Assembly: GCA_039811765.1 (NCBI GenBank)
Contig: JBDHZF010000008.1
Location: forward strand, 1-44,368
DNA from: JAGQUL01 sp039811765
GTDB lineage: Bacteria > Actinomycetota > Thermoleophilia > Gaiellales > SKUG01
Length of the DNA: 44,368 nucleotides
Reading direction: 5' to 3'
The translations under genes and the position numbers were made by a program. Positions 28,564-36,450 of this stretch are shown piece after piece (position 1 is the stretch's first letter; each line of letters starts with the position of its first letter). Under the pieces are notes generated by a model. It searched no databases, was not told where the DNA came from, and saw nothing but the letters and a program-made list of their open reading frames with translations.

Positions 28564-28923
28564 TCAGGTGGACGCGTGCTTCAGGTTCGTGCGCGCCCAC
28601 GGCAGCGCCTGCAATCGCTCGAAGTCGATTTGCGTGCCGTCGACCTCGCACATGCCATACGTGCCTTGCTCCATGCGGGCGAGCGCCGCGTCGATCTCGG
28701 CGAGCAGGTGCTCCTCATGCTCTTCGAGCGACAAGTCGCGCTCGCGCAGGAACGTGATCGTTCCTTGGTCGGCGAGGTGCGTCTCGAGACCGTTCTCGTC
28801 GCTCTCTTCGGTGATCGTGGAGCCGAACTCGTGGTGCAGCGCCTCGATGTTGAAGAGGATGCGCCGCCGCTCGCTGCGCAGTTGTGTCTTGAGCTCTTCG
28901 GTCTGCTCGGGCGTGAGGGACAT
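28564..28923 (-). CDS. TraR/DksA-like protein with degenerate zinc finger
   Basis: 119 aa. Coiled-coil N-terminal half (SLTPEQTEELKTQLRSERR to about residue 80), then GTYGMCEVDG and ERLQALPWAR, which align with the DksA/TraR zinc-finger C-terminus. Of the four expected cysteines only Cys92 remains; the others read Asp95, Asn113 and His116. The acidic loop residues that matter for RNA polymerase (ADQGT) are present. AGGAGC precedes the ATG at 28923. It lies upstream of lspA in the operon, a common actinobacterial order. It may act without zinc, or be an RNA polymerase binder with altered fold. Confidence 0.88.
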   Translation of the reverse strand: MSLTPEQTEELKTQLRSERRRILFNIEALHHEFGSTITEESDENGLETHLADQGTITFLRERDLSLEEHEEHLLAEIDAALARMEQGTYGMCEVDGTQIDFERLQALPWARTNLKHAST

Positions 28924-28985
28924 TCGGTTCGTGCTCCTGGTCTCGATGTGCCGGCGCCGCGTCGGTGCGGCGGGGCTTCATGCTG

Positions 28986-29267
28986 TCACTTCCCGCTCGC
29001 TGCGTCGAGCATGCGTGCCAGTTCCGCGTCGTCGATGCCGTGAACGGCGAGCAGCTTGTCGCGGCTGGACGCCCCCGCGATCACTTCGACATCGGAACGA
29101 TGTAGCCCGGTGATCGACGCGAGCAGTTCCTGCAGCCGTTGATTCGCCTTGCCACGCTCCGGTGGCGCGTCGACGCGAACCTTCCAGCCATCGCCATGAC
29201 GGCCGACGATTCGCGCTCGATCGCTGCCCGGCGCGACGCGCAGGCGTATCCGCGCGACAGGTTTCAG
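28986..29267 (-). CDS. DUF167/YggU-family protein with probable CTG start
   Basis: 93 aa when read from the CTG at 29267. It is ordinary DUF167: KPVARIRLRVAPGSDR, GWKVRVDAPPERGKAN, SDVEVIAGASSRDKLL. No ATG, GTG or TTG lies in this frame near the required N-terminus; the CTG sits exactly where the family starts. That CTG overlaps the TGA of divIVA as CTGA, in the manner of ATGA couplings elsewhere here. Between divIVA and the TraR/DksA gene it fits the division operon. The protein is small and of unknown function. A sequencing error at the start codon is the main alternative. Confidence 0.82.
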   Translation of the reverse strand: MKPVARIRLRVAPGSDRARIVGRHGDGWKVRVDAPPERGKANQRLQELLASITGLHRSDVEVIAGASSRDKLLAVHGIDDAELARMLDAASGK

Positions 29268-30004
29268 CGTCGTGCGACGTCGCTGGGATCGAACACCGGC
29301 GGCGCGTCGAAGAACGCGTCCGCCGTGGTGCCACGACTGGCGACCTCGCCGATCCGCTCGTCCGCATCCGCGGCCATCTGCGCATCCAAGTGCACGCGCG
29401 CGGCTTCGGTCATCTCGAGCTCGGCAACTTCCGCGTCGGCAAGCACGGCAGCTCGTTCCGCATGTTCGGCCATCGTCTCCAGCGAGCTGGATCGCAGCTC
29501 GTTCGCTTCCGGATGCGCGTTCACGACCGCGCGGAAGTTCCCGGCGCTCTCGTTGACGAGCTGCTCGGTGTCGTCCAGATGGCTGAGGATCGCGCCGCTC
29601 AGCGCGCGCAAGCGCTGACGGGCTTCCTGCTCCGCGCCATGCAGATCGCGCAGCACCATCTCCACGCGCTGCTTGTCCTCGTGCGCGGCGTGCACGATGT
29701 CTCGGGACTTCTGCCCCGCCTCGCGCAGCATCAGCTCGCTCTCGCGGCGTGCCTGCTCGTGCGCCTTCTCCGCGCTGTCCTGCGCAAGCAGCAATGTGTT
29801 CTTGAGCTGCTCCTCGAGCTGCTCGAAGCGCGCAAGTCGCTCCTTGAGACGCTCATTCTCCTCGCGCGTGTCGCTGCGCTCCTCCCACAGCTCGCGCAAC
29901 GAACGGTGAACCTCGTCGAGGAAGTCGTCGACATCGCGCTTGCGATAGCCCATGGGGGCCGAGCCGAACTCGCGTCGTTCGACTTCGAACGGTGACAGTG
30001 TCAT
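29264..30004 (-). CDS. divIVA: DivIVA/Wag31-like polar scaffold
   Basis: 246 aa. The N-terminal membrane-binding lipid motif (SPFEVERREFGSAPMGYRKRDV, read as two pieces) and a long coiled coil (residues ~35-130; REENERLKERLARFEQLEEQ) identify DivIVA. The C-terminal half is Ala/Glu/Arg-rich. It marks negatively curved membrane at poles and septa; in Actinobacteria it drives tip growth. AGGAGC lies upstream of the ATG at 30004. It follows yggT in the division cluster. The C-terminus (FFDAPPVFDPSDVARR) is lineage-specific. Confidence 0.92.
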   Translation of the reverse strand: MTLSPFEVERREFGSAPMGYRKRDVDDFLDEVHRSLRELWEERSDTREENERLKERLARFEQLEEQLKNTLLLAQDSAEKAHEQARRESELMLREAGQKSRDIVHAAHEDKQRVEMVLRDLHGAEQEARQRLRALSGAILSHLDDTEQLVNESAGNFRAVVNAHPEANELRSSSLETMAEHAERAAVLADAEVAELEMTEAARVHLDAQMAADADERIGEVASRGTTADAFFDAPPVFDPSDVARR

Positions 30005-30100
30005 GTGGATCGCTCCTGACGTTCGTATCCTCTGGGAGCATGACTCGTCGATCGGACGCACCCTCGACTACGGGTGCAGACTCGCGCCATGGCCTCTCAG

Positions 30101-30406
30101 TCAGTTGACGCCGGCGAGGTTCGCCAGTAGCGACAGCACGATCTGCCCACCGATCTGCAAGACGAGGATCGCCACGAGCGCGGACAGGTCGAGCATCGTC
30201 CCACCCATGCGGACGGGCGGAATGAAACGGAACAAGCGCACCCACGGCAGCACGACGCTGTCGAGGAAGCGACGAATCGCGATCACCGTGTCGTTGTAAC
30301 CCAGCTGCGGCGAGAGCATCGGCAACCATGACAGCAGCACCCAGCCGAGCACGCAGAACACGTAGATGGTGAGGAAGACGGAGAGGAAGTGGATGAGCGT
30401 TTCCAT
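30101..30406 (-). CDS. YggT-family small membrane protein
   Basis: 101 aa with two to three TM helices (TLIHFLSVFLTIYVFCVLGWVLL, read in parts; LVAILVLQIGGQIVLSLL). The RRFLDSVVLPWVRLFRFIPP stretch with GG is the YGGT/YlmG hallmark. Family members sit in sepF-divIVA operons and affect nucleoid or division-site organisation in plastids and bacteria. It lies between proC and divIVA, with small gaps. Confidence 0.93.
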   Translation of the reverse strand: METLIHFLSVFLTIYVFCVLGWVLLSWLPMLSPQLGYNDTVIAIRRFLDSVVLPWVRLFRFIPPVRMGGTMLDLSALVAILVLQIGGQIVLSLLANLAGVN

Positions 30407-30430
30407 GTGTGCGTACCTTGGTTGGAGGGG

Positions 30431-31249
30431 CTAGCCCAGTTCGCGGGCGCGATCGCGCGCGGCGACGACCGTGTCGATGATCGCGCCGCGCACGCCCTTG
30501 CGTTCCATCTGCGCGAGCCCGGTGGCGGCGGTGCCGCCGGGCGACGTGACCATGCGGCGCAGCTCGCTGCAACTGAGGTGCTCGACGGTGAGCATCTCGG
30601 CGGTGCCGACCATCGTGGTGACGGCGAGTTCACGTCCCACCGCTGCGCTCAGGCCTGCGACGATCGCGGCGTCCTCGAACGCCTCCACCACGAGTCCGAA
30701 GAACGCGGGGCCAGATCCGGAGACCGCGGTCGCGGCGTCGAACAAGCGCTCCTGGAGTTCGACGCACGCGCCGAGTCGCGCGAACAGCTCGAGCGCGGGC
30801 GCGACGAGATCGTTGCTGGCGCGTCCGAGCGCGTACACGAGCGTGCCGGCGTTCACGCGCACGGGAACGTTCGGCATGAGACGCAGCACGGGCACGTCGT
30901 CGTCGAGCAAGTTCTCCATCGTGGCGGTTTGCACGCCCGCGGCAACCGACGCGATCACGTGGGTGCTCTGCACGGCGTCCGAGATTTCGCGAAGCACGTC
31001 TTCGATGTCGATTGGCTTCACGCACAGCAGCACGAGATCGCTCGCGGCGACGAGGTCGCGATTGGCAGCGTGCACCGTGGGCGAGCCGGCGTCCGACGCT
31101 GCTTCTTCGGCGAGCCGGCGCGCGCGACCAGAGCCACGGTCGGTGAGGTGGATGCGTGCTGCGATCGACGGATCGTCGCGTACCCAGCCGGCAACCATTG
31201 CACCGGCCATGTTGCCGGCGCCGATCAGTCCAATGTTCAGCTCCCCCAC
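30431..31249 (-). CDS. proC: Pyrroline-5-carboxylate reductase
   Basis: 272 aa from the GTG at 31249 (ELNIGLIGAGN start). Last step of proline synthesis, reducing pyrroline-5-carboxylate with NADPH. Rossmann motif GLIGAGNMAGAM, later VLLCVKP, GSGPAFFGLVVEAFEDAA and SPGGTAATGLAQM are all typical. The genes around it (sepF, yggT) are division genes; proC within this cluster is a recurrent Gram-positive arrangement. No oddity in length. Confidence 0.94.
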   Translation of the reverse strand: MGELNIGLIGAGNMAGAMVAGWVRDDPSIAARIHLTDRGSGRARRLAEEAASDAGSPTVHAANRDLVAASDLVLLCVKPIDIEDVLREISDAVQSTHVIASVAAGVQTATMENLLDDDVPVLRLMPNVPVRVNAGTLVYALGRASNDLVAPALELFARLGACVELQERLFDAATAVSGSGPAFFGLVVEAFEDAAIVAGLSAAVGRELAVTTMVGTAEMLTVEHLSCSELRRMVTSPGGTAATGLAQMERKGVRGAIIDTVVAARDRARELG

Positions 31250-31349
31250 GAGCCGCTTCTGCCCATCACGCCCGCCTGCGGAAACACGCGAGCCGAACCG
31301 CCCGTGAACACGTCTCGTCGCCACTGCCCCTCGGCTCTCCCCGAGTCGG

Positions 31350-31459
31350 AAGTGGTGGGACCGGATGGGATTTCTTCCCGTTCAGTCCCACCACTTGCCC
31401 AGACCGATCTGGACTGGTGGGACTGGGTGGGACAATTTCCCACTCGATCCCACCAGTCC
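31350..31459. repeat. Two tandem related hairpins between proC and sepF
   Basis: Hairpin one: AAGTGGTGGGAC (31350-31361) pairs with GTCCCACCACTT (31385-31396), with an inner GGGA/TCCC stem. Hairpin two: GGACTGGTGGGA (31411-31422) pairs with TCCCACCAGTCC (31448-31459), with an inner GTGGGA/TCCCAC stem. Both stems are 12 bp and perfect, and the arms share TGGTGGGA. They sit in the 365-bp gap 31250-31614, which otherwise holds no supportable gene; the rest is GC-rich simple sequence with GCGGGTT repeats at ~31484-31530. They could end or separate transcription between sepF and proC, or be REP-like. Confidence 0.55.
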
Positions 31460-31614
31460 CGTCGGGTGCACTGGGCTGAACCCGGAACGCGGGTTGCGCG
31501 GGTGGCGCGGGTTGCGAGTCACCGCAGGGGTTGGGAGTCACCATTGGGGTGGACGGCGCATGCGCGTGCCACGCCTGCGTTCGCGCGCGTATGCGCGCAC
31601 GCCGGAGGCCTGGC

Positions 31615-32118
31615 TCAACTCTGGTTGAAGAACCCGCTGGCGGCCATCGCGGCGCGGTCTTCCGCGCTCACGTCCACATCCGGCGGGGTGAGCAGGAACA
31701 CCTTGTCGGCGATTCGTCCCATCGATCCGTCGAGTCCATACGTGAGGCCCGAGGCGAAGTCGATGATGCGCTTGGAGAGTTCCGCATCGCTCGCTTGGAG
31801 GTTGACGATCACGGGGTTGCCGCGCTTGAACTGATCCGCGATCTGCTGCGCGTCGTTGAACGTGCGCGGCGGCACCACGCCCACGCCGGCAACATGCTGC
31901 GAAGGTGAACGGCCTGGAGCGCGACGCGGCGGCGCGCTACGCCGAGCGGGGCGCTCATCGGCGGAGTCGTCGGTCACCGCGCGCGCGACATTGCGTCGCG
32001 ACGTGCGCGACGGCTTGGCGGGCTCGTCCTCCCACTCGCCAGCGTCGTCCTCGTCGTACGCCTCCTCGGCGATGCCGAAGTAGACGAGCATCCGATCCCA
32101 ATAGTCGCGTGCACCCAT
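31615..32118 (-). CDS. sepF: SepF cell-division protein
   Basis: 167 aa. An N-terminal amphipathic stretch (DYWDRMLVYFGIAEEAYDED) is the membrane anchor, followed by a charged linker and the SepF domain (FNDAQQIADQFKRGNPVIVNLQ, IDFASGLTYGLDGSMGRIADKVFLLTPP, read as parts). It tethers FtsZ to the membrane in bacteria lacking FtsA. It follows yggS by 9 nt and lies upstream of proC-yggT-divIVA. It is slightly longer in the linker than the Bacillus protein. Confidence 0.95.
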   Translation of the reverse strand: MGARDYWDRMLVYFGIAEEAYDEDDAGEWEDEPAKPSRTSRRNVARAVTDDSADERPARRSAPPRRAPGRSPSQHVAGVGVVPPRTFNDAQQIADQFKRGNPVIVNLQASDAELSKRIIDFASGLTYGLDGSMGRIADKVFLLTPPDVDVSAEDRAAMAASGFFNQS

Positions 32119-32127
32119 CGTGGTCCC

Positions 32128-32865
32128 CTATTCCGCGTGCCCGAACAGTATCCTGCCCAGCCGCACATGGGTCGCACCCTCCTCCACCGCGACTGCGAAG
32201 TCCTGGCTGGTGCCCATGCTGAGATGTTCGAGGTCGTGGCGGCCGGCGCAACGGGGAGCGAGCGTGTCGCGCAGCTCGCGCAACGCGGCGAAGGTGGCGC
32301 GCGATTGTTGGGGATCGGACGCAAAGGCTGGCATGGTCATGAACCCGGAGACGCGCACGTTCTCAGGCAACTCGCCGAGGAATCGCTCGACTTCGGGTGC
32401 TGGCACGCCGTCTTTGCCCTCGTCCCCATCGACATTGACCTGCACGAGCAGTTCGGGCAGCCGGTGTTCCGAATCGCGGGTGAGCATGCCCAAACGGCGA
32501 GCCGCGCTCATGCTGGCGAGCGTGTGAATCATTCCCACGCGCTCGGCAATGGCCGGCGCTTCGCGCGATTGCAGACGGCCGATGAAATGCCACGCGGTGC
32601 TCGCAGTCGAACCCGCGTTGCCCCCTGCGATCGTGTTCTGCTTGTCGACGAGCGCTCGAAAACGGTTCTCGGCCACGCCGTCCACGCCGGCGTCGAGCAG
32701 CGCGACGCAGCTGGCCGCGTCGACGTACTTCACTGCGGCGAGCACGTGCACGGCGGCGTGGTCGCGTCCGGAACGAGCGGCTGCTTCGTTCACGCGCGCG
32801 CGCACGCGCGAGAGGCCCGCCTGTGCTTGCGCGATGGTCACGTGTTCGAGCGTTCGCTCCGTCAT
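32128..32865 (-). CDS. YggS/PLPBP-family pyridoxal-phosphate homeostasis protein
   Basis: 245 aa. Alanine racemase-like barrel with the PLP lysine Lys46 in VLAAVKYVDA. ENRFRALVDKQN, WHFIGRLQ, LPELLVQVNVDGDEGKDG and THVRLGRILFG follow family order. It binds PLP and buffers its level; no catalytic activity is known. The SMGTSQD block differs a little from the usual SMGMS. GAGGCGGC lies upstream of the ATG at 32865. It is upstream of sepF, as in many Gram-positives, and 39 bp from the divergent glutaredoxin gene. Confidence 0.93.
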   Translation of the reverse strand: MTERTLEHVTIAQAQAGLSRVRARVNEAAARSGRDHAAVHVLAAVKYVDAASCVALLDAGVDGVAENRFRALVDKQNTIAGGNAGSTASTAWHFIGRLQSREAPAIAERVGMIHTLASMSAARRLGMLTRDSEHRLPELLVQVNVDGDEGKDGVPAPEVERFLGELPENVRVSGFMTMPAFASDPQQSRATFAALRELRDTLAPRCAGRHDLEHLSMGTSQDFAVAVEEGATHVRLGRILFGHAE

Positions 32866-32904
32866 TGCCGCCTCGGTCCGGGTTCGGTGTGGCACGATAC
32901 ACGC

Positions 32905-33159
32905 ATGACCGTTGTCGAGATGTACACCACGCAGACCTGCCCGTCCTGCATTCGTGCGAAGCGATTGCTCGCTGCGAAGGGCATCGACGACGTGCGGGAG
33001 ATCGACGTGAGCTTCGATCGCAGCGCGATGGTCGAGCGAGCGGACGGCCGGATGACCGTCCCGCAGATCTTCATCGACGGTCGCGGCATCGGCGGCTTCG
33101 ACGACCTCGCCGCGCTCGATCGCGACGGCACGCTCGACCAGTTGCTCGGCATCGCCTGA
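32905..33159 (+). CDS. Glutaredoxin-like thiol oxidoreductase
   Basis: 84 aa, one glutaredoxin fold. Active site CPSC (Cys12, Cys15), cis-Pro in MTVPQIFIDG, and GGFDDLAALDRDG near the end. In glutathione-poor Actinobacteria, such proteins usually work with mycothiol or other thiols; inferred here. It is divergent from yggS; the 39-bp gap must hold both promoters or serve one. Confidence 0.92.
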   Translation: MTVVEMYTTQTCPSCIRAKRLLAAKGIDDVREIDVSFDRSAMVERADGRMTVPQIFIDGRGIGGFDDLAALDRDGTLDQLLGIA

Positions 33160-33215
33160 TCGGTCGGAGCGCGGCGCGGCGTCCTCACGGTCACATCAAC
33201 GCCCGCCCCCGGAAG

Positions 33216-33256
33216 TGGTTGGAATTTTCGACACATAGTGTCGTCAACTCCAACCA
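33216..33256. terminator. Bidirectional hairpin between convergent genes
   Basis: TGGTTGGA (33216-33223) pairs with TCCAACCA (33249-33256). An inner CGACAC/GTGTCG stem (33229-33234 with 33238-33243) with an ATA loop sits within. It lies in the 124-bp gap between the converging glutaredoxin and RlpA-like genes. The outer arm resembles the TGGTGGGA arms near 31.4 kb. Likely terminator for both strands; T runs are short. Confidence 0.5.
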
Positions 33257-33283
33257 GTCCCGAGGCCGTGGGAGTGTCGATGC

Positions 33284-33799
33284 TCAGGGATGCACGGGGG
33301 TTGGCAGGGTGCGATAGCGCTTCACGACGCTCATCGAGACGCTCCCCGAGGTGAAGCCCAAGAAGTTCTTCGTGCGGGCGGTGAGATCCACCGTCGCGCC
33401 GCTGAACGGACCGCGATCGATCACGCGCACCACGATGCTGCGCGAGCCGCTGCGCAAGCGCACGAGCGTGCCGCATGGAAGCGTGCGATGCGCGATGCCG
33501 AACGTGTCGGGATTCAGCTTCGAACCACAAGCCGTGCCATTGCCCCAGAATCCCGGCCCGTACCACGTCGCGAGCTGATCGCCCATCTGGTCCACTCGGG
33601 TGGGGACGATTCTTCGTGCGAGGTCGGGCGCCCAACTGGCTCGTGCCTGCGCCTGGGCGCGGGCTGGTCGCCCATGTCCGTGGTGACCCGTCGATTCGGA
33701 TCCGTCCGCTGCGCCAGCGTGCAGCGGCGCCATCAACGATGCGGCGAGCGCGCCGACGCCGACCGTGACGGCGGCGATTCGAGCATGCGTCTTCTTCAT
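33284..33799 (-). CDS. Secreted RlpA-like (double-psi beta-barrel) protein
   Basis: 171 aa. Signal peptide MKKTHARIAAVTVGV, then GALAASLMAPLHAGA. A His/Gly/Ala/Arg linker leads to the DPBB domain: ATWYGPGFWGNGTACGSKLNPD, THGIAH-type TFGIAHRTLPCGTLVRL and VVRVIDRGPF (residues ~105-165). DRGPF carries the conserved Asp. Family members are lytic transglycosylases or wall-associated proteins; no SPOR domain is present. The ATG at 33799 has AGGGGG upstream. It is convergent with the glutaredoxin gene. Confidence 0.88.
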   Translation of the reverse strand: MKKTHARIAAVTVGVGALAASLMAPLHAGAADGSESTGHHGHGRPARAQAQARASWAPDLARRIVPTRVDQMGDQLATWYGPGFWGNGTACGSKLNPDTFGIAHRTLPCGTLVRLRSGSRSIVVRVIDRGPFSGATVDLTARTKNFLGFTSGSVSMSVVKRYRTLPTPVHP

Positions 33800-34311
33800 G
33801 GTGTTCCCCCTCGTGTCGTGGTGCGTTGATCGAGGGAGTCCGGCAGCCACCATGGGTGGAAACGCACGGGCGTTCACGAAGGAACGGAGCGCAAGCAAGC
33901 GCGGGTCCTGGGCTCACCGGAGGCTGGACGTCAATGTCCTGCGGGGCGGGAGCCGGACTCCTGGGGATCGAAGTCGAGGCGAGCGGCACGTGGTGCGTAC
34001 GGTGCACCGGGTGATTGTGGAAGGTGCCGCGGCGAAGGTGATCTTGGGGAGATCGTCCTCGACCGGATCCTTGTATGTCCGTGGTCCAAGTATCGCGACC
34101 TGCCGAAAGGACTTGACCCCCAACGCCGAATCGCCCGTCGAAATTCAGGGGTAACGAGAACCACAGTAGAATTCGTCATGCTTCCCATCGAGCCGTGGGA
34201 TTCGCAGGGTCGACGAATCGCCGCCGAGCAGGGGTTTTGCAGTGCAGTCAGCATGCTCGTGCTTCACGGGTCGATAGATCGTTCACGCTCTCGTGCAGGT
34301 CGCCCGAGCGG
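33800..34311. other. 512-bp intergenic region, no gene supported
   Basis: Between the RlpA-like start and the mutM stop on the same strand. The six frames contain only short ones without ribosome-binding sites, domains or clear third-position GC bias. I checked the minus strand for a ydaO (cyclic di-AMP) riboswitch, which often precedes cell-wall hydrolases, and did not find its core motifs. The region presumably holds the promoter and a long 5' leader of the RlpA-like gene. It is less GC-rich near 34100-34200. Confidence 0.5.
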
Positions 34312-35139
34312 TCATCGGGACCGTTGGCACCGCGGGCAGAAGCTCGTGCCGCGACCGGCGATCCGCGTGCCGCGCATCGTCGTGCCGCATGCCACGCACG
34401 GCAGGCCCGCGCGCCCGTACGCGACGAATCGTTCGCGCATCCCGCCCACCTCGCCCTCCACACCACGGTAGTCGCGTAGCGTGGAACCGCCGACGTCGAT
34501 CGCTTCGTGCAGGCGCGATTGGATCGCGTCATGGAGACGGGCTGCGGCCGGGCGCGTCACGCGATCGGCAGGCATGTCGGGACGCAACCCCGCGAGGAAA
34601 CAGGCCTCGTCGACGTAGATGTTGCCGAGCCCCGCGACGACCTTCTGATCGAGCAGCACGGCCTTGAGTGGTGCGCTGCGTCTGCGAAGCGCGGCGTGCA
34701 GATCGGCCGCGGACCACGCCGGGTCGAGCGGTTCGGGTCCGAGGCGCGCGTTCAGGTAGTCGCTCGCCTCCGCGGACGTGAACAGCTCCAGCGTGCCGAA
34801 CCTGCGCGGATCGTTGTAGACGATCGCGCCGTCGAGGCCATCCATCCAGTAGCGAAGGCGCGGATGGCTCGGCTCGGGCTGGTTGGGCGAGCTGAACGAC
34901 CCGGTCATGCGCAAGTGATGGATGGCGACGAGGTCCACGTCCGCGAAGCGGATCAGCAGGTACTTGCCGCGGCGATCCAGCGAGTCAACCTCGTGCCCGC
35001 TCATTCGCCGCTCCACGTCGCGCGGCGGGTACGGACGCACGAGCCGTTCGTCGAGCACCTCCACGCGCGCGAGCCGACGACCCGTCATCCATGGCTCGAG
35101 CCCGCGCCGCATGGTCTCGACTTCGGGCAGCTCGGGCAT
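34312..35139 (-). CDS. mutM: Formamidopyrimidine-DNA glycosylase (Fpg/MutM)
   Basis: 275 aa. Excises 8-oxoguanine and formamidopyrimidines. PELPEVETMRRGLEP at the start gives the catalytic Pro2 and Glu3; Lys59 is in RRGKYLLI, and NIYVDEA is in the H2TH region. The zinc finger CVAC-x16-CPRC closes the protein. It follows deoA by 6 nt, so it seems to be co-transcribed with deoB-deoA. Full-length and intact. Confidence 0.97.
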   Translation of the reverse strand: MPELPEVETMRRGLEPWMTGRRLARVEVLDERLVRPYPPRDVERRMSGHEVDSLDRRGKYLLIRFADVDLVAIHHLRMTGSFSSPNQPEPSHPRLRYWMDGLDGAIVYNDPRRFGTLELFTSAEASDYLNARLGPEPLDPAWSAADLHAALRRRSAPLKAVLLDQKVVAGLGNIYVDEACFLAGLRPDMPADRVTRPAAARLHDAIQSRLHEAIDVGGSTLRDYRGVEGEVGGMRERFVAYGRAGLPCVACGTTMRGTRIAGRGTSFCPRCQRSR

Positions 35140-35145
35140 GGCAGA

Positions 35146-36450
35146 TCAACCGCGACGTTCGATGATGACGGATCGCGACGCGGGGGCGGCGTCCGGGTCG
35201 ATCCGGGTCGCCACGAGCACCTCGTCCACGGCGTGCCGCGCGTCCTGCGCGTCGCGCGCGTACACCACCGCGATCGGCGCACCGGCCTCGACGACGTCGC
35301 CCACGTCGCGCTGCAGCACGATTCCGACCGCGTGGTCGACCTCGTCGGCCTTCGTGCGTCGCCCCGCGCCGAGCCCGACCGCGGCCAGCCCGATGGCCAG
35401 CGCGTCGAGCTCGACGATCGTGCCGCCCGCGCTCGCGTGTACTACGACCTGCTCGGGCGCGAGTTCGAGTTCGGCGTCCGGGTCCCCTCCCTGCGCGCTG
35501 ATCCACTCGCGATATTTCTCGAGCGCGGCGCCGGACGTGATCGCCGCTTCGGCACGACGTCGCCCCTCGGCCTCGTCCACGCCGAGGTCCGACAACGCGA
35601 GCAGCAGCGCCGCGGCGCTGAGCACGAGCTCGCGAAGGTCGTCCGGGCCGTTGCCGCGAAGCAGCTCGACGATCTCGAGGATCTCCACCGCGTTGCCGAC
35701 CGCGTGCCCGAGCGGCGTCGACATGTCGGTGATCAGCACCTGCACCTCGCGCCCCGCGCCCCGCCCGATCGCTATCATCTCGTCGGCGAGCGCGCGCGCG
35801 TCGTCGAGTTCCTTCATGAACGCGCCCGATCCGACCTTCACGTCGAGCACGATCGCGTCGGCTCCGGCCGCGAGCTTCTTCGACATGATCGACGCGGCGA
35901 TCAGCGGGATGCTCTCAACCGTGCCAGTGACGTCGCGCAGCGCGTACAGCTGCTTGTCGGCGGGAACGAGATCGCCCGTCTGCCCAGCGATCGCCAGCCC
36001 GACCGTGCGCACCTGCTCGACGAAGCGCGCCTCGTCCAGCTCCACCGTGTAGCCAGGGATCGATTCGAGCTTGTCGAGCGTGCCGCCCGTGTGCCCGAGT
36101 CCGCGCCCGCTCATCTTGCCGACGGGCACGCCGCACGCCGCGACGATCGGACCCAGCGCAAGACTCGTCTTGTCGCCCACCCCTCCCGTGGAATGCTTGT
36201 CGACGATCCTGCGACCGCCGAGCGCCTCGCTTGGATGCAGCACGTCGCCGCTCGCGACCATCGCCTGCGTGAGCCGAAGCGTCTCGCGCTCGCTCATGCC
36301 GCGCCACACGATCGCCATCAACAGCGCGCTCGCTTGGTAGTCGGGGATCGCGTCGCTCGAGTAGCCCGCGACGAACGCGTCGATCTGCTCGTTGGACAGC
36401 TCGCCCCCGTCGCGCTTGGCGCGAATCGCGCCGACCATGTCGAACGTCAT
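35146..36450 (-). CDS. deoA: Thymidine/pyrimidine-nucleoside phosphorylase
   Basis: 434 aa. Splits pyrimidine nucleosides with phosphate to base and (deoxy)ribose 1-phosphate. Signature blocks KHSTGGVGDKTSLALGP, GKMSGRGLGHTGGTLDKLE and KVGSGAFM are present. The C-terminal beta domain (ALAIGLAAVGLGAGRRTKADEVD) is intact. The ATG overlaps the deoB stop (ATGA). It probably supplies the product on which DeoB acts. Confidence 0.95.
   Translation of the reverse strand: MTFDMVGAIRAKRDGGELSNEQIDAFVAGYSSDAIPDYQASALLMAIVWRGMSERETLRLTQAMVASGDVLHPSEALGGRRIVDKHSTGGVGDKTSLALGPIVAACGVPVGKMSGRGLGHTGGTLDKLESIPGYTVELDEARFVEQVRTVGLAIAGQTGDLVPADKQLYALRDVTGTVESIPLIAASIMSKKLAAGADAIVLDVKVGSGAFMKELDDARALADEMIAIGRGAGREVQVLITDMSTPLGHAVGNAVEILEIVELLRGNGPDDLRELVLSAAALLLALSDLGVDEAEGRRRAEAAITSGAALEKYREWISAQGGDPDAELELAPEQVVVHASAGGTIVELDALAIGLAAVGLGAGRRTKADEVDHAVGIVLQRDVGDVVEAGAPIAVVYARDAQDARHAVDEVLVATRIDPDAAPASRSVIIERRG

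Noticed and set aside
33765..34154. Possible small gene in the 33.8-34.3 kb gap.
   Set aside because: No ribosome-binding site, domain or clear third-position bias, and it starts inside the signal peptide gene on the other strand.
33800..34311. ydaO (cyclic di-AMP) riboswitch before the RlpA-like gene.
   Set aside because: Considered because such elements often precede wall hydrolases, but the conserved core motifs were not found on the minus strand.
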